From Streptomyces spiroverticillatus (GTDB taxonomy: Bacteria > Actinomycetota > Actinomycetes > Streptomycetales > Streptomycetaceae): 64,000 bases of DNA. Shown piece by piece: positions 25,573 to 34,293 of the stretch (position 1 is its first letter; every line of letters begins with the position of its first letter). Position numbers and translations under genes: made by a program. The notes under the pieces are model-generated. The model made no database searches, was not told the origin of the DNA, and was given only the letters and a program-made list of their open reading frames with translations. The stretch lies in the NCBI GenBank assembly GCA_014650415.1, contig BMUX01000011.1:46051-110050 (forward strand), written 5' to 3'.

Positions 25573-27969
25573 ATGTCTGCGCTCGGCGGCATACCTGCGG
25601 GGCCGGTTCCGGTACGTACCGGACCGCCCCCGCTCCCGTTCCCCGTGGCGGCCGCGCGGGCGTTGGTGCAGTTGCTGTTCGGGCTGAGCCTCCTCGGCGG
25701 GCTCGGGCTCCTCGGGTCCGGGCTCGCGGTGGACGGGCCGTTGGCCCAGTTGGTCGGGCTCGTGCTGTACGGGGCCGCGCCCGGCGTGGTCGGGATGCTG
25801 CTGGCGCGCCGGGTGCGTACCGGTGGGCGGCGGGTGCGGGGCGGGCTGATCGCCGTACAGCTGTGGATGGTCGCGGGGGCCGTCGGGAACATCGGGGGCG
25901 GGTCCGGGCGCGGGTTCGCGCAGTTGGTGCTGCCGTTGCTGGTGCTGTGGTTCCTGACGCGGGCGGAGAGCCGGGAGTGGTTCGGCAGGCCGGGGCGGGA
26001 GGCAGGGGAGTTACGCCGGCGTGCCGGGTGGCGGTTCTCGTTGCCGCGGATGATCCGGTGGCGGCGGGACCGGGGGCAGTCCACCGCCGAGTACGCCGGG
26101 CTCGTCGTCATCATCGCGGGCATCGTGCTCGCCCTCACCCTGACCGGGTTCGGCGGCCGGATCGTCGACGGCATCCGGACGGCTGTCTGTTCCATCACGA
26201 GTGGTGCGGATTGTGGTGGGGGTGCGGGCGGGGGAGGAGGCGATCAGGCGCAGGGGCGGCCGCCTGCGGGTGGTGCGGGTGGTGCGGGTGGGGGAGCCGG
26301 GGGTTCGGGCGGGGCGGATGCCTGGGGCGCGGTGGGTGGCACCGGGGGTGGTGGTCCCGGGGGTGGCGGTGCGGGTGGTGCTGGAGACACGGGTGGGGCC
26401 ACCGGTGGAGGACCAGGCGGTGCGGGTGGGGCCGGGGAGGATGTCGCTCCCGTTGACGGGATCGGGCCGGAGGGCGGGGACGACGCCTCCGGTGAAGGGG
26501 AGGAGCCGGAGGAGCAGTACGACGTACCGGAGGCCGATCCCGACGATCCCCAGCAGCAGCCGCAGGAGAAGCCCGAGGAGGAAGAGGAGGAGGACTGCTC
26601 CGGGTGGGGCATGTTCGGGTGCGCCGCCGACAGGGTCGGGCAGGTTTTTCAGGGCGTCGTCGTGGACGGCGTGGTGGGCGATGTCACCGGGTTCTTCGGG
26701 CTGTTCAGCGCGGACACCTGGTCCGGTATCGGTGACTACGGCAAGCAGATCGCCGGGGACTGGGCCGAGAACGCCAAGAAGGCGCCCGGCAAGTGGGCGA
26801 GCGGGGATTACTTCGGGGCGATCGGCGACTGGGCCACAGCCACCGGCAAGTCCGCCGTCGGCATCGCGGACGACCTCTTCGTCGGCGACGAGGTCCGCGA
26901 GCGGTGGAACAACGGGCAGAAGACGCGGGCCGTCTCGAATGTGGTCTGGAACGTCGGCTCGCTCTTCATCCCCGGGTACGACGTCGCCAAGGTCGCCGGG
27001 AAGTTCACCCACCTGGGCAAGGCCGCCAAGGGCGTCGCCGAGGCCGCGGAGGCCGCCGGGGACGCGGGCGCCGCCGCCAAGCGGGCCCGAAAGGCGGCCG
27101 AGGCGGGGGATGTCGAGGGGGCGCGGAAGGCCGCCAAGGAGGCGGACGAGGCCGCCGACAAGGCGGAGGAGCGGGCGCGGCGGACGGGGTGCTCGATTGC
27201 GCTGCCGTACGGACCCGGCATGGCTGGAGTGCCCGGTTCCGGTACGGGCCTCATCGCGGCCGGACCCGCGCCCCGTATCCGTTACCTCGCCGACGAGGGC
27301 TGCGACACGACCGCCAAGAAGGAGGCGGAGGAGGCCAGGAAGCAGGAGCGGGACGCCTATCTGGCGAAGAAGCGCGCCGAGGAACCGGCCCGCGCGGCCC
27401 AGGCGGCGAAGGACGCGAAGAAGTGGCCCGATCCGGTGCACGGGGACAAGAAGGATCCTCGCAACTACGAGCCGGGTGCCTTCGCCAAGGACCTGAAGAC
27501 CCCGACCCTGGGCGACGCCGACCTCGGCGACGGCTACTGGGCGAGCCGGGACCGCAACCCCGCACCCACCTTCAAGAACGAGTCCTGGCTCCGCTACCAG
27601 GAGCAGATCACGGGCACCACGCGCGGCCACGAGTACGTCGTGCCGCACCCCGAGAAGGGCAAGAGGGCGGTGGAGTTCGACGGCTGGGACTCCGGACGCC
27701 AGGTGTTCCTGGAGGCCAAGAACGGTTACGACAGCTACCTCGCCCGGCCCGGCAAGACCAAGCTCACCAAGTCCGGCGCGGACAAGTTCGTGGCCGAGGC
27801 CCAGGGGCAGCTCGCCGCCGCGAAGGGGAAGACCGTCGAGTGGCACTTCTCCAACAAGGAAGTGGCCGCCGCTGCCCAGAAGCTGTTCGACGGCAAGGAG
27901 ATGCCGATCGTGGTGAAGGTGACGAAGCGGGAGCCAGGGGGTCCCAAGAAGCCGGACGCCTTTGACTAA
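25573..27969 (+). CDS. polymorphic toxin: membrane helices, Flp-pilin-like segment, Gly-rich linker, Tox-REase-5-like nuclease
   Basis: This 798-aa protein begins with three to four hydrophobic helices (residues 25-125). An internal class III prepilin-like motif follows at G168-QSTAEY with the hydrophobic stretch AGLVVIIAGIVLALTLTGFGG. A Gly-rich linker (214-300), an acidic/Gln stretch (305-337) and a helical body with an Ala/Lys-rich coiled segment (470-540) come next. The C-terminal domain (about 665-765, WLRYQEQITG, VEFDGW, LEAKNGYDSY) has the restriction-endonuclease fold residues D703 and E714-x-K716. I assign it to the Tox-REase-5 type. Two immunity-like genes follow directly. It is likely a contact-dependent or exported antibacterial DNase (inference). 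Confidence 0.8.
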   Translation: MSALGGIPAGPVPVRTGPPPLPFPVAAARALVQLLFGLSLLGGLGLLGSGLAVDGPLAQLVGLVLYGAAPGVVGMLLARRVRTGGRRVRGGLIAVQLWMVAGAVGNIGGGSGRGFAQLVLPLLVLWFLTRAESREWFGRPGREAGELRRRAGWRFSLPRMIRWRRDRGQSTAEYAGLVVIIAGIVLALTLTGFGGRIVDGIRTAVCSITSGADCGGGAGGGGGDQAQGRPPAGGAGGAGGGAGGSGGADAWGAVGGTGGGGPGGGGAGGAGDTGGATGGGPGGAGGAGEDVAPVDGIGPEGGDDASGEGEEPEEQYDVPEADPDDPQQQPQEKPEEEEEEDCSGWGMFGCAADRVGQVFQGVVVDGVVGDVTGFFGLFSADTWSGIGDYGKQIAGDWAENAKKAPGKWASGDYFGAIGDWATATGKSAVGIADDLFVGDEVRERWNNGQKTRAVSNVVWNVGSLFIPGYDVAKVAGKFTHLGKAAKGVAEAAEAAGDAGAAAKRARKAAEAGDVEGARKAAKEADEAADKAEERARRTGCSIALPYGPGMAGVPGSGTGLIAAGPAPRIRYLADEGCDTTAKKEAEEARKQERDAYLAKKRAEEPARAAQAAKDAKKWPDPVHGDKKDPRNYEPGAFAKDLKTPTLGDADLGDGYWASRDRNPAPTFKNESWLRYQEQITGTTRGHEYVVPHPEKGKRAVEFDGWDSGRQVFLEAKNGYDSYLARPGKTKLTKSGADKFVAEAQGQLAAAKGKTVEWHFSNKEVAAAAQKLFDGKEMPIVVKVTKREPGGPKKPDAFD

Positions 27970-28044
27970 CCTGCCCCGGAGACAGGTGACTTGCAACACC
28001 GCAGAACACCGCACGTGGTGCGTGAGAGCTGATGGAGGCCGGAG

Positions 28045-28752
28045 ATGGAATGCATGGTGCGGGGTTTCTGGGGGCCCCGGGCGGAATCGGCGGAAGCTCT
28101 GGCGTCCCGCTGGAAGGCAACGCTGGACAGGCTTGCCGAACTGCTCCCCGAGGCCGTGCCGGGCGGCGGGGAGGGCTGGCACCGCATCCGTACGAACGGG
28201 CCCGCGCTGCCCCTGCGGCCCGATGTGCCCTCCCTCCTGGCCGCGCTCGAGGAAGAGCTCGCGGAGGACGACTGGTCGGACCAGACCGGTGTCGCGCCCA
28301 GCCTCGTGTGCGAGGGGGCGCCGGGGTGGGAGGTCTCGGTGTCCGGCCGGGGCGGCGGTGTTTCCGGGCATCTGTCGCAAGCGGTGCTCGTCGACGTCGA
28401 GTGCCCGGACGGTGCCGAACTCCCGGAGGCCGAACTCCTCGCAGCGCTCGCCGAGTTGTGGGACCCGGACTACGGGAACGTGGTCGACCACGACCTTCTG
28501 GGCACGCTGCGGGAGGCCGGGGCCAAGGTCGGTGAACCCAGTGCCGGCCGGGTCGGCTACCTCTCCCCGGCCCGCGCCGCCCTCGTCCCCGACGAACTGA
28601 AGGCCGTACGCACTCCGCTCTCCACCGGCGGAGTCCTCCTCGACATCGCCGCGCCGGGCGACCACGAAGCCGCACTCGCCGCCCACTTGTGCCTGCGCGA
28701 GTCCGGCGCCCTCCAGCCCCTGCCCAAGCCGATGGACCGGAGCAAGCTGTGA
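28045..28752 (+). CDS. Imm52-like immunity protein 1
   Basis: This 235-aa protein starts 75 bp after the nuclease toxin gene. It is soluble, acidic and has no signal. Its sequence (MVRGFWGPRAESAEALASRW, WELSVSGRGG-type strands, LAALAELWDPDYGNVVD, GRVGYLSPARAALVP, final PMDRSKL) is repeated almost domain for domain in the next gene. Position after a Tox-REase-5 toxin and this pattern fit Imm52, the immunity family that I recall pairing with that toxin class. It should bind and neutralise the toxin in the producer's cytoplasm. The start is ATG 28045 after GGAGGCCGGAG. Confidence 0.7.
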   Translation: MECMVRGFWGPRAESAEALASRWKATLDRLAELLPEAVPGGGEGWHRIRTNGPALPLRPDVPSLLAALEEELAEDDWSDQTGVAPSLVCEGAPGWEVSVSGRGGGVSGHLSQAVLVDVECPDGAELPEAELLAALAELWDPDYGNVVDHDLLGTLREAGAKVGEPSAGRVGYLSPARAALVPDELKAVRTPLSTGGVLLDIAAPGDHEAALAAHLCLRESGALQPLPKPMDRSKL

Positions 28753-30017
28753 ACGCGCGCGGCGGCGAGACCTTCGAGGCCGGGCGGGCCCGCGCCGAGA
28801 TCGACGCCCTGCTCGCCGGAGCCGTTCCCGCGTCCGGGCCGACGAACGTCGAGCGGCAGAAGTACACCGGGAACTGGCTGTCCTCCCGTGGTGCGGGCTT
28901 CGTGATCGCCGAACTCTGGGCGGGCGAGGACCTGAGCGGGGTGTACGGCCGCGAATGGGATGCCGCCGAGGAGCAGGCGTCCGGCCATCTCGACGTGCTG
29001 ACCGAGGAGTTGGACGCCCGCTGGGGTACGCACGAGGAGGTCGGCATGACGGCGGCCGTCTTCCGGGCGACGAGCGGCGATCCCGTACCGCCGCTGTACA
29101 CGGAGCTGCGCAACCTCGACGCCTTCGGAGACCTGCGGGTCTGGGGTCCCGTACGGGTACCCGACGGGGACAGCGACCGCTGGGTCGGGATCTCCGTCAA
29201 CCAGATCGACGGCGACACCCCGCACTTCCTGATCGCCGTCGTGACGGACCGGCCGATCAGGGAGCCGGAGGAGGGCGAGGAGGCCGGCCCTCCGGCGGCT
29301 TCCCGCACGGTCCCCGAGGCCCCTCGGTCCCGCCGAGTCGTACGGGCCTTCTGGGGCCCCCGGCCGGAAACCCCGGAGGGCCTGGCGGCCCGCTGGGCAC
29401 CCACCCTGCGCCGTGTCGCCGAACTCGTGCCCGAGGCGGGGGACCGGGCCGCCGACCCGTGGACCTGGCACCGGATCACCGCCAACGGCCCGGCCACGCC
29501 CGTGGCCGCCGACCAGGAGTCCTTGGTCCGGGCCCTGCGCGACGACGGGGACGGCAGCCTGTCCCTCGTGATCGAAGGGGAGGAAGGGTGGTCGCTCGAC
29601 ATCAGCGGCCACGCGGGTCACGCCAGTGCGTACCTCTCCCAGTCGGTGGTCCTCACCGTGCGCGCCCCGCACTCCGCATCCGTCCGTGAGGCCGAACTCC
29701 TCGCGTGTGTCGCGGAGTTGTGGGATCCGGACATCGGCAACGTCCTGGACGACGACGTCTTCGACCTCCTGGAGGAACGGGCCGACCTCCAGCCCGGGGA
29801 CGACAACGCAGGATGGCTGACCTATCTCTCGCCGGGCCGCGCCGCTCTCGTTCCCGACGATCTCAAGGCCGTACGTACGACGCTTGCGACCGGCGGAGTC
29901 CTGCTGGATCTCGCCGCGCCGAGCGACCACGAGGCCGTGCTCGCCGCGCATGTGCGTCTGCGGGATTCCGCTGCGCTCCAGCCGCTGCCGACGCCCATGG
30001 ACCGCAGCAAGCTCTGA
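28749..30017 (+). CDS. two-domain Imm52-like immunity protein 2
   Basis: This is a protein of 422 aa from a GTG that overlaps the previous stop (GTGA), so the two immunity genes are translationally coupled. Residues about 195-422 are a paralogue of the first immunity protein (RAFWGPRPETPEGLAARW, SLDISGHAGHASAYLSQSVVLTV, ACVAELWDPDIGNVLDDD, LSPGRAALVPDDLKAV, final PMDRSKL). Residues 1-165 form a separate unknown domain (YTGNWLSSRGAGFVIAELWAGEDLSGVYG, LYTELRNLDAFGDLRVWG, WVGISVNQIDGDTPHFLIAVV). A charged linker joins them. It could be a fusion of two different immunity proteins against two toxins. Confidence 0.7.
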   Translation: MNARGGETFEAGRARAEIDALLAGAVPASGPTNVERQKYTGNWLSSRGAGFVIAELWAGEDLSGVYGREWDAAEEQASGHLDVLTEELDARWGTHEEVGMTAAVFRATSGDPVPPLYTELRNLDAFGDLRVWGPVRVPDGDSDRWVGISVNQIDGDTPHFLIAVVTDRPIREPEEGEEAGPPAASRTVPEAPRSRRVVRAFWGPRPETPEGLAARWAPTLRRVAELVPEAGDRAADPWTWHRITANGPATPVAADQESLVRALRDDGDGSLSLVIEGEEGWSLDISGHAGHASAYLSQSVVLTVRAPHSASVREAELLACVAELWDPDIGNVLDDDVFDLLEERADLQPGDDNAGWLTYLSPGRAALVPDDLKAVRTTLATGGVLLDLAAPSDHEAVLAAHVRLRDSAALQPLPTPMDRSKL

Positions 30018-30019
30018 GG

Positions 30020-31168
30020 TCAGAGCTTCGCGGCCTTGAGGGACATGTGGAGGAGGAGGCGGTCCTCGCCCTCGTGCAGGTCCAGGCCGGTGAGCTGCTC
30101 CACCCGGGAGAGCCGGTAGTAGAGGGTCTGGCGGTGGATGTTCAGGGCCGTGGCCGTGCGGCCCGCCTGGCCCGCGCAGTCGAGGAACACCTCGGCGGTA
30201 CGGGCGAGTTCGGCATGGGCGGGGGCCAGGAGCGGGCTCACCGCCGGGTCGACCGGGTGGCCGGGGCCGCTGTCCGGGAGGGCGGCCAGCAGGCGGTACG
30301 GGCCGATCGCCGACCACTCCGCGACCGGGCCCAGATGCGGGCGGGCCAGCGCCGCCCGTGCGGCGGCGGACGCCTCTCGCCAGGCGGCGGGCAGGTCGGC
30401 CAGGCTGCGGACGGGGGTGCTCAGGCCCACGGTGCGGGTCCCCTCCGCACCCAGTAGCCCCCGCGCCGCCCCGTGCGCCGGGCCCAGGTCCCCGCCCGCG
30501 CTCAGCCGGACCAGGACCGCGAGGCGCGGGCCGGACGCGCCCGGCACCGGGACCAGGGTCAGCACGGATGCGCCCGGGACCGTACGCATGCCCGGGACGG
30601 GGTCCTGCCAGGGGGCGACGCACAGGAGTCCGTACGGTCCGCCCGTGCCGAGCGGGGCCGAGAGGGTGGCCAGGGCCGAGGCGCGGCGTTCGTCGGAGTC
30701 GGAGGTGAGGAGGGTGTTGAGGTGCGGGCCGAGGTCGGCGCGGGCGCGGGCCTCGTCGGCGAGCTGGGCACCGATCCGGCCGCACACGGACATCGCGGCG
30801 TCGAGGGCCGAGTCGGGGAGGGAAGGCACCGAAGCGTCCGCCGCGAGCAGCCAGACGTACCCGTAGACGGTGCCCCTGTGACGTACGGGAAGACAGAGGC
30901 GGCCGCGCAGGACGCCCGCCGCCGGGTCCGCCGGGATGCGGACCGGGCCGGCGGCGGAGGTGATGCCGAAGCGTTCGAACCAGGCGCGGACCTCGGTGGT
31001 GGACCGGCGGGTCAGGATCGAGCGGGTGCGGACCGGGTCCATCGCGCCCGCGTCCTCGCTGTCGTGCGCGCCGAAGGCGATCAGCCGGAAATCCCGGTCC
31101 TCAAGGGTGGCGGGGGCGCCGAGGAGCGCGGAAATCTCGTCGACCAGGTCCTGGTAATCGGCATTCAC
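30020..31168 (-). CDS. PucR-type transcriptional regulator of proline catabolism
   Basis: This is a protein of 382 aa if started at GTG 31168 (MNADYQDLVDEISALLG). An ATG at 31207 would add 13 residues. The N-terminal sensor region is followed by the C-terminal PucR helix-turn-helix (RTATALNIHRQTLYYRLSRVEQLTGLDLHEGEDRLLLHMSLK). It is divergent from the proline dehydrogenase gene, the arrangement expected for its activator, with about 190 bp of shared control region. Arms GTGACAG (31234-31240) and CTGTCAC (31306-31312) in that region are candidate operator sites. It is convergent with the immunity gene, the stops being 2 bp apart. Confidence 0.88.
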   Translation of the reverse strand: MNADYQDLVDEISALLGAPATLEDRDFRLIAFGAHDSEDAGAMDPVRTRSILTRRSTTEVRAWFERFGITSAAGPVRIPADPAAGVLRGRLCLPVRHRGTVYGYVWLLAADASVPSLPDSALDAAMSVCGRIGAQLADEARARADLGPHLNTLLTSDSDERRASALATLSAPLGTGGPYGLLCVAPWQDPVPGMRTVPGASVLTLVPVPGASGPRLAVLVRLSAGGDLGPAHGAARGLLGAEGTRTVGLSTPVRSLADLPAAWREASAAARAALARPHLGPVAEWSAIGPYRLLAALPDSGPGHPVDPAVSPLLAPAHAELARTAEVFLDCAGQAGRTATALNIHRQTLYYRLSRVEQLTGLDLHEGEDRLLLHMSLKAAKL

Positions 31169-31233
31169 GAGCCCATTCTCGCACCGGCGAACCGGTTCTT
31201 CAGACATCTGTATGAGGCGGGGGCTCCGGATGC

Positions 31234-31312
31234 GTGACAGCTGTCGATAGTCCAGGCTCGGCGCGATACCTAGATTTCACCGTGGTTATCCGTGCCGTCC
31301 CAGTTCTGTCAC
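31234..31312. promoter_or_regulatory. candidate operator arms in the pucR/proline-dehydrogenase divergent region
   Basis: GTGACAG (31234-31240, inside the palindrome GACAGCTGTC at 31236-31245) and CTGTCAC (31306-31312) are exact inverted copies separated by 65 bp. They lie between the two divergent start codons. Confidence 0.35.
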
Positions 31313-31361
31313 AAAAGACCTGGTAGACGGCCCCTTCGACACTTATTCGTGGAGGTGCCCC

Positions 31362-32288
31362 GTGCTGGGTCCCGTGATCCTCGCCGCATCGCGCAGCGAC
31401 CAGATGCGCCGTTTCGTCTCGGCTGCCCCGGGCACCAAACAGGTCGTCGACCGGTTCATCGCCGGTGAGTCCGTCGACCAGGTCGTGCCGATCGTCGTCG
31501 ACGCCGCCGCCAAGGGCCTCGAAGTGACGCTGGACGTCGTCGGTGAGGACATCACGACCCGCGAGCAGTCGTACGCCGCCCGCGACGCGTACCTCGACCT
31601 GATCGCGCACCTCAAGGACCTGGGTCTGGGCACCCGCGCCGAGATGTCCGTGAAGCTCTCGATGTTCGGCCAGGCGCTGGAGGGCGGCCACGAGCTGGCC
31701 CTCGCGAACGTGCGCCCCGTCGTCGAGGCCGCCGCCGCGATCGGCACCACGGTCACCCTGGACGCCGAGGACCACACCACCCTCGACTCGATGTTCGCCA
31801 TCCACGAGGAGCTGCGGAAGGACTTCCCGCAGACCGGCTGCGTCATCCAGGCGTACCTCTTCCGCACCGAGGACGACGCCCGCCGCCTGGCCGCCGCCGG
31901 CAGCCGCGTGCGCATCGTGAAGGGCGCCTACAAGGAGCCCTCCTCCGTCGCGTACCAGGACAAGGCCGAGATCGACAAGGCGTACGTCCGCATCACGCGC
32001 ATCCTGATGGAGGGCGACGGCTACCCGATGATCGGGTCCCACGACCCGCGCCTGATCGCCATCGCACAGGAGCTCGCCCGGCGCGCCGGGCGCAAGCTGG
32101 ACGAGTACGAGTTCCAGATGCTCTACGGCATTCGCAGCGAGGAGCACGTCCGGCTGGCCGCCGAGGGACACCGGATGCGCGTCTACACGGCGTACGGCAC
32201 CGACTGGTACGGCTACTTCATGCGCCGCCTGGCCGAGAAGCCCGCGAACCTGCTCTTCTTCGGGCGTTCGGTCCTCACCAAGAACTGA
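31362..32288 (+). CDS. putB: proline dehydrogenase (monofunctional, FAD)
   Basis: This 308-aa protein has a GTG start after a GGAGGT site. The FAD TIM-barrel motifs of PRODH are clear: AEMSVKLSMFGQ, TVTLDAEDHTTLD, GCVIQAYLFRTEDDARRLAAAGSRVRIVKGAYKEP, PMIGSHDPRLIAIA, YEFQMLYGIRSEEH and VRVYTAYGTDWYGYFMRRLAEKPAN. It oxidises proline to pyrroline-5-carboxylate and passes electrons to the respiratory chain. It is followed 90 bp later by pruA, so the two steps of proline degradation are made together. The symbol is by function; the protein is separate from the dehydrogenase domain found in enterobacterial PutA. Confidence 0.95.
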   Translation: MLGPVILAASRSDQMRRFVSAAPGTKQVVDRFIAGESVDQVVPIVVDAAAKGLEVTLDVVGEDITTREQSYAARDAYLDLIAHLKDLGLGTRAEMSVKLSMFGQALEGGHELALANVRPVVEAAAAIGTTVTLDAEDHTTLDSMFAIHEELRKDFPQTGCVIQAYLFRTEDDARRLAAAGSRVRIVKGAYKEPSSVAYQDKAEIDKAYVRITRILMEGDGYPMIGSHDPRLIAIAQELARRAGRKLDEYEFQMLYGIRSEEHVRLAAEGHRMRVYTAYGTDWYGYFMRRLAEKPANLLFFGRSVLTKN

Positions 32289-32378
32289 TCCCCCACGGGG
32301 TCCCACCCCACCGGGCCCCCCTTTCCCCCCACACTTCTCGTCCCCGACGACACCCCGACGCAAGGAGCCAAGGAACAC

Positions 32379-34010
32379 ATGGACGCAGTGACCCAGGTCC
32401 CCGCCCCGGTCAACGAGCCGGTGCACTCCTACGCCCCCGGTTCGCCGGAGCGCGCCCGCCTGGAGGCCAAGCTCAAGGAGCTGGCCGAGAACCCGATCGA
32501 CCTCCCGTGCACCATCAACGGCGAGAAGCGGATGGGTGGTGGCGACCGCTTCGACGTCCGCCAGCCGCACAACCACAAGTCGGTCATCGGTACGTACGCC
32601 AACGCCACCACCCAGGACGCCCAGGACGCGATCGACGCCGCCCTGGCCGCCGCCCCGGCGTGGCGCGCGATGTCCTTCGACGACCGCGCGGCGATCATCC
32701 TGCGCGCCGCCGAGCTGCTCTCCGGCCCGTGGCGCGAGACCATGGCCGCCTCCACCATGCTCGGCCAGTCGAAGACCGCCCAGCAGGCCGAGATCGACAC
32801 CCCGTGCGAGCTCGTCGACTTCTGGCGCTTCAACGTCAAGTACGCCCGCGACATCCTCTCCGAGCAGCCCCCGGCGAACGCGCCCGGCGTGTGGAACCGC
32901 ATGGACCACCGCCCGCTCGAAGGCTTCGTGTACGCGATCACGCCGTTCAACTTCACGGCCATCGCGGGCAACCTGCCCACCGCCCCGGCGCTCATGGGCA
33001 ACGTCGTCGTGTGGAAGCCGTCCCCGACGCAGACCCACGCCGCCGTGCTGCTCATGCAGCTCCTGGAGGAGGCCGGGCTGCCCAAGGGCGTCATCAACCT
33101 GGTCACCGGTGACGGCATCGCCGTCTCCGAGGTCGCCCTGAACCACCGCGACCTGGCCGGCATCCACTTCACCGGCTCCACCCCGACCTTCCAGTACCTG
33201 TGGAAGACGGTCGGCGAGAACATCGCGAAGTACCGCACGTACCCGCGTCTCGTCGGCGAGACGGGCGGCAAGGACTTCGTCGTCGCGCACCCCAGCGCCG
33301 ACCGCGCCGTCCTGAAGACCGCGCTGACCCGCGGCTCCTTCGAGTACCAGGGCCAGAAGTGCTCGGCCTCCTCGCGCGCCTACGTTCCGGCCTCCATCTG
33401 GAACGACGGCTTCAAGGAGGAGTTCGCGGCCGAGGTCGACGGCATCACCATGGGTGACGTCACCAACCTCGACAACTTCATCGGCGCCGTCATCGACGAG
33501 CGTTCCTTCGCGAAGAACAAGGCGGCGATCGACCGCGCCAAGGCCGACGACTCCTGCACCATCGTCGCCGGTGGCACCTACGACGACTCGGTCGGCTACT
33601 TCGTCCGCCCGACCGTCATCGAGTGCTCGGACCCGGCCAACGAGGTCTTCACGACCGAGTACTTCGGCCCGATCCTGGCCGTGCACGTGTACGAGGACGA
33701 CCAGTACGACGCCATGCTGGAGCAGATGGAGTCGGTCTCCGACTACGCCCTGACCGGCGCCGTCATCGCCAACGACCGCGCCGCCGCCGCCCACACGATG
33801 GAGAAGCTGCGCTTCGCCGCGGGCAACTTCTACATCAACGACAAGTCGACGGGCGCCGTCGTCGGCCAGCAGCCGTTCGGCGGAGGTCGCGCCTCCGGTA
33901 CGAACGACAAGGCCGGCGCCCCGCAGAACCTCCAGCGCTGGACCCTGACCCGGGCCATCAAGGAGACCCTGGTCCCGCCGACCGACTACCGCTACCCGCA
34001 CCAGGGCTGA
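32379..34010 (+). CDS. pruA: L-glutamate gamma-semialdehyde (P5C) dehydrogenase
   Basis: This 543-aa protein oxidises glutamate semialdehyde to glutamate with NAD. The ALDH catalytic residues are C328 in QGQKCSASSRAYVP and E294 in LVGETGGKDFVV, and the cofactor loop HFTGSTPTFQYLW is present. The C-terminus carries YFGPILAVHVYED, PFGGGRASGTNDKAG and the final VPPTDYRYPHQG. Length and motifs match the type found in actinobacteria and eukaryotes (P5CDH1). A terminator follows at 34044-34074. Confidence 0.96.
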   Translation: MDAVTQVPAPVNEPVHSYAPGSPERARLEAKLKELAENPIDLPCTINGEKRMGGGDRFDVRQPHNHKSVIGTYANATTQDAQDAIDAALAAAPAWRAMSFDDRAAIILRAAELLSGPWRETMAASTMLGQSKTAQQAEIDTPCELVDFWRFNVKYARDILSEQPPANAPGVWNRMDHRPLEGFVYAITPFNFTAIAGNLPTAPALMGNVVVWKPSPTQTHAAVLLMQLLEEAGLPKGVINLVTGDGIAVSEVALNHRDLAGIHFTGSTPTFQYLWKTVGENIAKYRTYPRLVGETGGKDFVVAHPSADRAVLKTALTRGSFEYQGQKCSASSRAYVPASIWNDGFKEEFAAEVDGITMGDVTNLDNFIGAVIDERSFAKNKAAIDRAKADDSCTIVAGGTYDDSVGYFVRPTVIECSDPANEVFTTEYFGPILAVHVYEDDQYDAMLEQMESVSDYALTGAVIANDRAAAAHTMEKLRFAAGNFYINDKSTGAVVGQQPFGGGRASGTNDKAGAPQNLQRWTLTRAIKETLVPPTDYRYPHQG

Positions 34011-34043
34011 GCCCCTGGGCTGCGCCGGTAGCCCCTGATCCCC

Positions 34044-34074
34044 GCCCCCGTCCGACCCCACATCGGACGGGGGC
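34044..34074 (+). terminator. hairpin terminator after pruA
   Basis: A 12-bp perfect stem (GCCCCCGTCCGA with TCGGACGGGGGC) and a 7-nt loop begin 33 bp after the pruA stop. Confidence 0.75.
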
Positions 34075-34097
34075 GGTGTCATGTCCGCTCCCGCTTC

Positions 34098-34152
34098 CCG
34101 TCCCGGGACAGGGGAGTCCCGGCAGGCCAGGAGGGCGGCTGTCCCGGGACGG
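34098..34152. promoter_or_regulatory. paired palindromes upstream of the GH43 remnant
   Basis: CCGTCCCGGGACAG (34098-34111) and CTGTCCCGGGACGG (34139-34152) are exact inverted copies. Each carries the palindrome GTCCCGGGAC. They lie about 140 bp before the start of the decayed glycosidase gene and look like a two-site operator for a dimeric repressor. Confidence 0.45.
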
Positions 34153-34293
34153 CCGAAGCAGCCGGGATCCGCTTGGCGAGGGGCTGTGACCTGCACAAAC
34201 TCATGTCACCGGCCCCGCTGACCGCCGCTTCGGACGCTTCGGACGGCGAGTGCGTGCCGGTTCCCATGAACCTCTCGCACCAGGAGAACCACC

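Noticed and set aside
28032..28535. Alternative first immunity gene starting at ATG 28032 in another frame
   Set aside because: The translation is Arg/Ala-rich and does not resemble the second immunity domain; the frame starting at 28045 does.
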